NCBI GenBank assembly: GCA_012512295.1
Contig: JAAZDI010000177.1
Location: 1 to 5,295 of the forward strand
Source: Syntrophomonadaceae bacterium
Lineage (GTDB): Bacteria; Bacillota; Ch66; Ch109
Length of the DNA: 5,295 nucleotides
Direction of reading: 5' to 3'
In this document: in pieces, positions 5,259-5,295 of the stretch
How the letters are laid out: every line of letters starts with the position of its first letter
Position numbering within the stretch: the stretch's first letter is position 1
Notes under the pieces: model-generated
Seen by the model: the letters and a program-made list of their open reading frames with translations, nothing else
Databases searched by the model: none
What the model was told of the DNA's origin: nothing
Program-made: the position numbers and the translations under genes

Positions 5259-5295
5259 CTAATAGTTTAACTAAATTATCGTAATCCTCTTGTAA
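5233..5295 (-). CDS. zapA: C-terminal end of a probable ZapA cell-division protein (5' end outside window)
   Basis: The frame is open from the right edge to TAA at 5235-5233 and gives 20 codons: LQEDYDNLVKLLDD followed by a short SPSENG tail. The L-x-E-D-Y-D-x-L-V-K-L-L pattern resembles the end of the ZapA coiled coil in Firmicutes (Bacillus ZapA ends with a similar YEKLIELLD stretch). Context supports it, because zapA lies just upstream of polX in Bacillus. ZapA binds FtsZ and bundles its filaments at the Z ring. Twenty residues of a coiled coil is thin evidence, so the identity is provisional. The stop codon lies inside the start region of the PolX-like gene, which suggests coupled translation. 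Confidence 0.5.
   Translation of the reverse strand, partial: LQEDYDNLVKLLDDSPSENG

Overview
The window is a bacterial chromosomal segment in which every supported gene lies on the minus strand, so it reads from right to left. GC content looks moderate by eye. Strong AAGGAGG-type ribosome binding sites, one TTG start and the gene families present suggest a Firmicute, probably a clostridial or Desulfotomaculum/Peptococcaceae-like lineage. That placement is inference from gene content and style; no 16S or other marker is present.

Layout in transcription order: (1) 5295-5233, the last 20 codons of a gene whose tail resembles the cell-division protein ZapA. (2) 5258-3933, overlapping it, a shortened PolX-family protein. 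The lyase and fingers part is absent and several polymerase active-site positions are changed, but the C-terminal PHP phosphoesterase/exonuclease domain has all nine metal-binding residues. (3) 3895-2702, after 37 bp, a membrane-anchored protein with a stump of a DUF2334 (polysaccharide-deacetylase-like) domain followed by five evenly spaced calcium-loop FG-GAP/VCBS repeats. (4) 2597-1644, after 104 bp with a weak candidate promoter, a NIF3-family metalloprotein with an unusual N-terminal extension. (5) 1388 to the left edge, after a 255-bp gap, a U32-family protein with the complete U32 signature, continuing out of the window.

The first three genes are overlapping or closely spaced and probably form one transcript. 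NIF3 may be read through or have its own promoter. A zapA-polX neighbourhood is known from Bacillus (zapA-cvpA-polX-mutS2), and U32 genes often sit near zapA in clostridia, so this looks like a familiar chromosomal neighbourhood in which two genes (PolX and DUF2334/VCBS) appear reduced compared with their families.

The least ordinary non-coding stretch is 1389-1643, between the NIF3 and U32 genes. It holds several hairpins built from the same GTTCA/TGAAC words, three tandem 13-bp units, and a CCCACT/AGTGGG hairpin. It could be a structured leader of the U32 gene or a remnant of a small palindrome-rich mobile element; the sequence alone does not decide. I found no RNA genes, CRISPR array, intact insertion sequence or defence system, and no clear evidence of a new multi-gene system.
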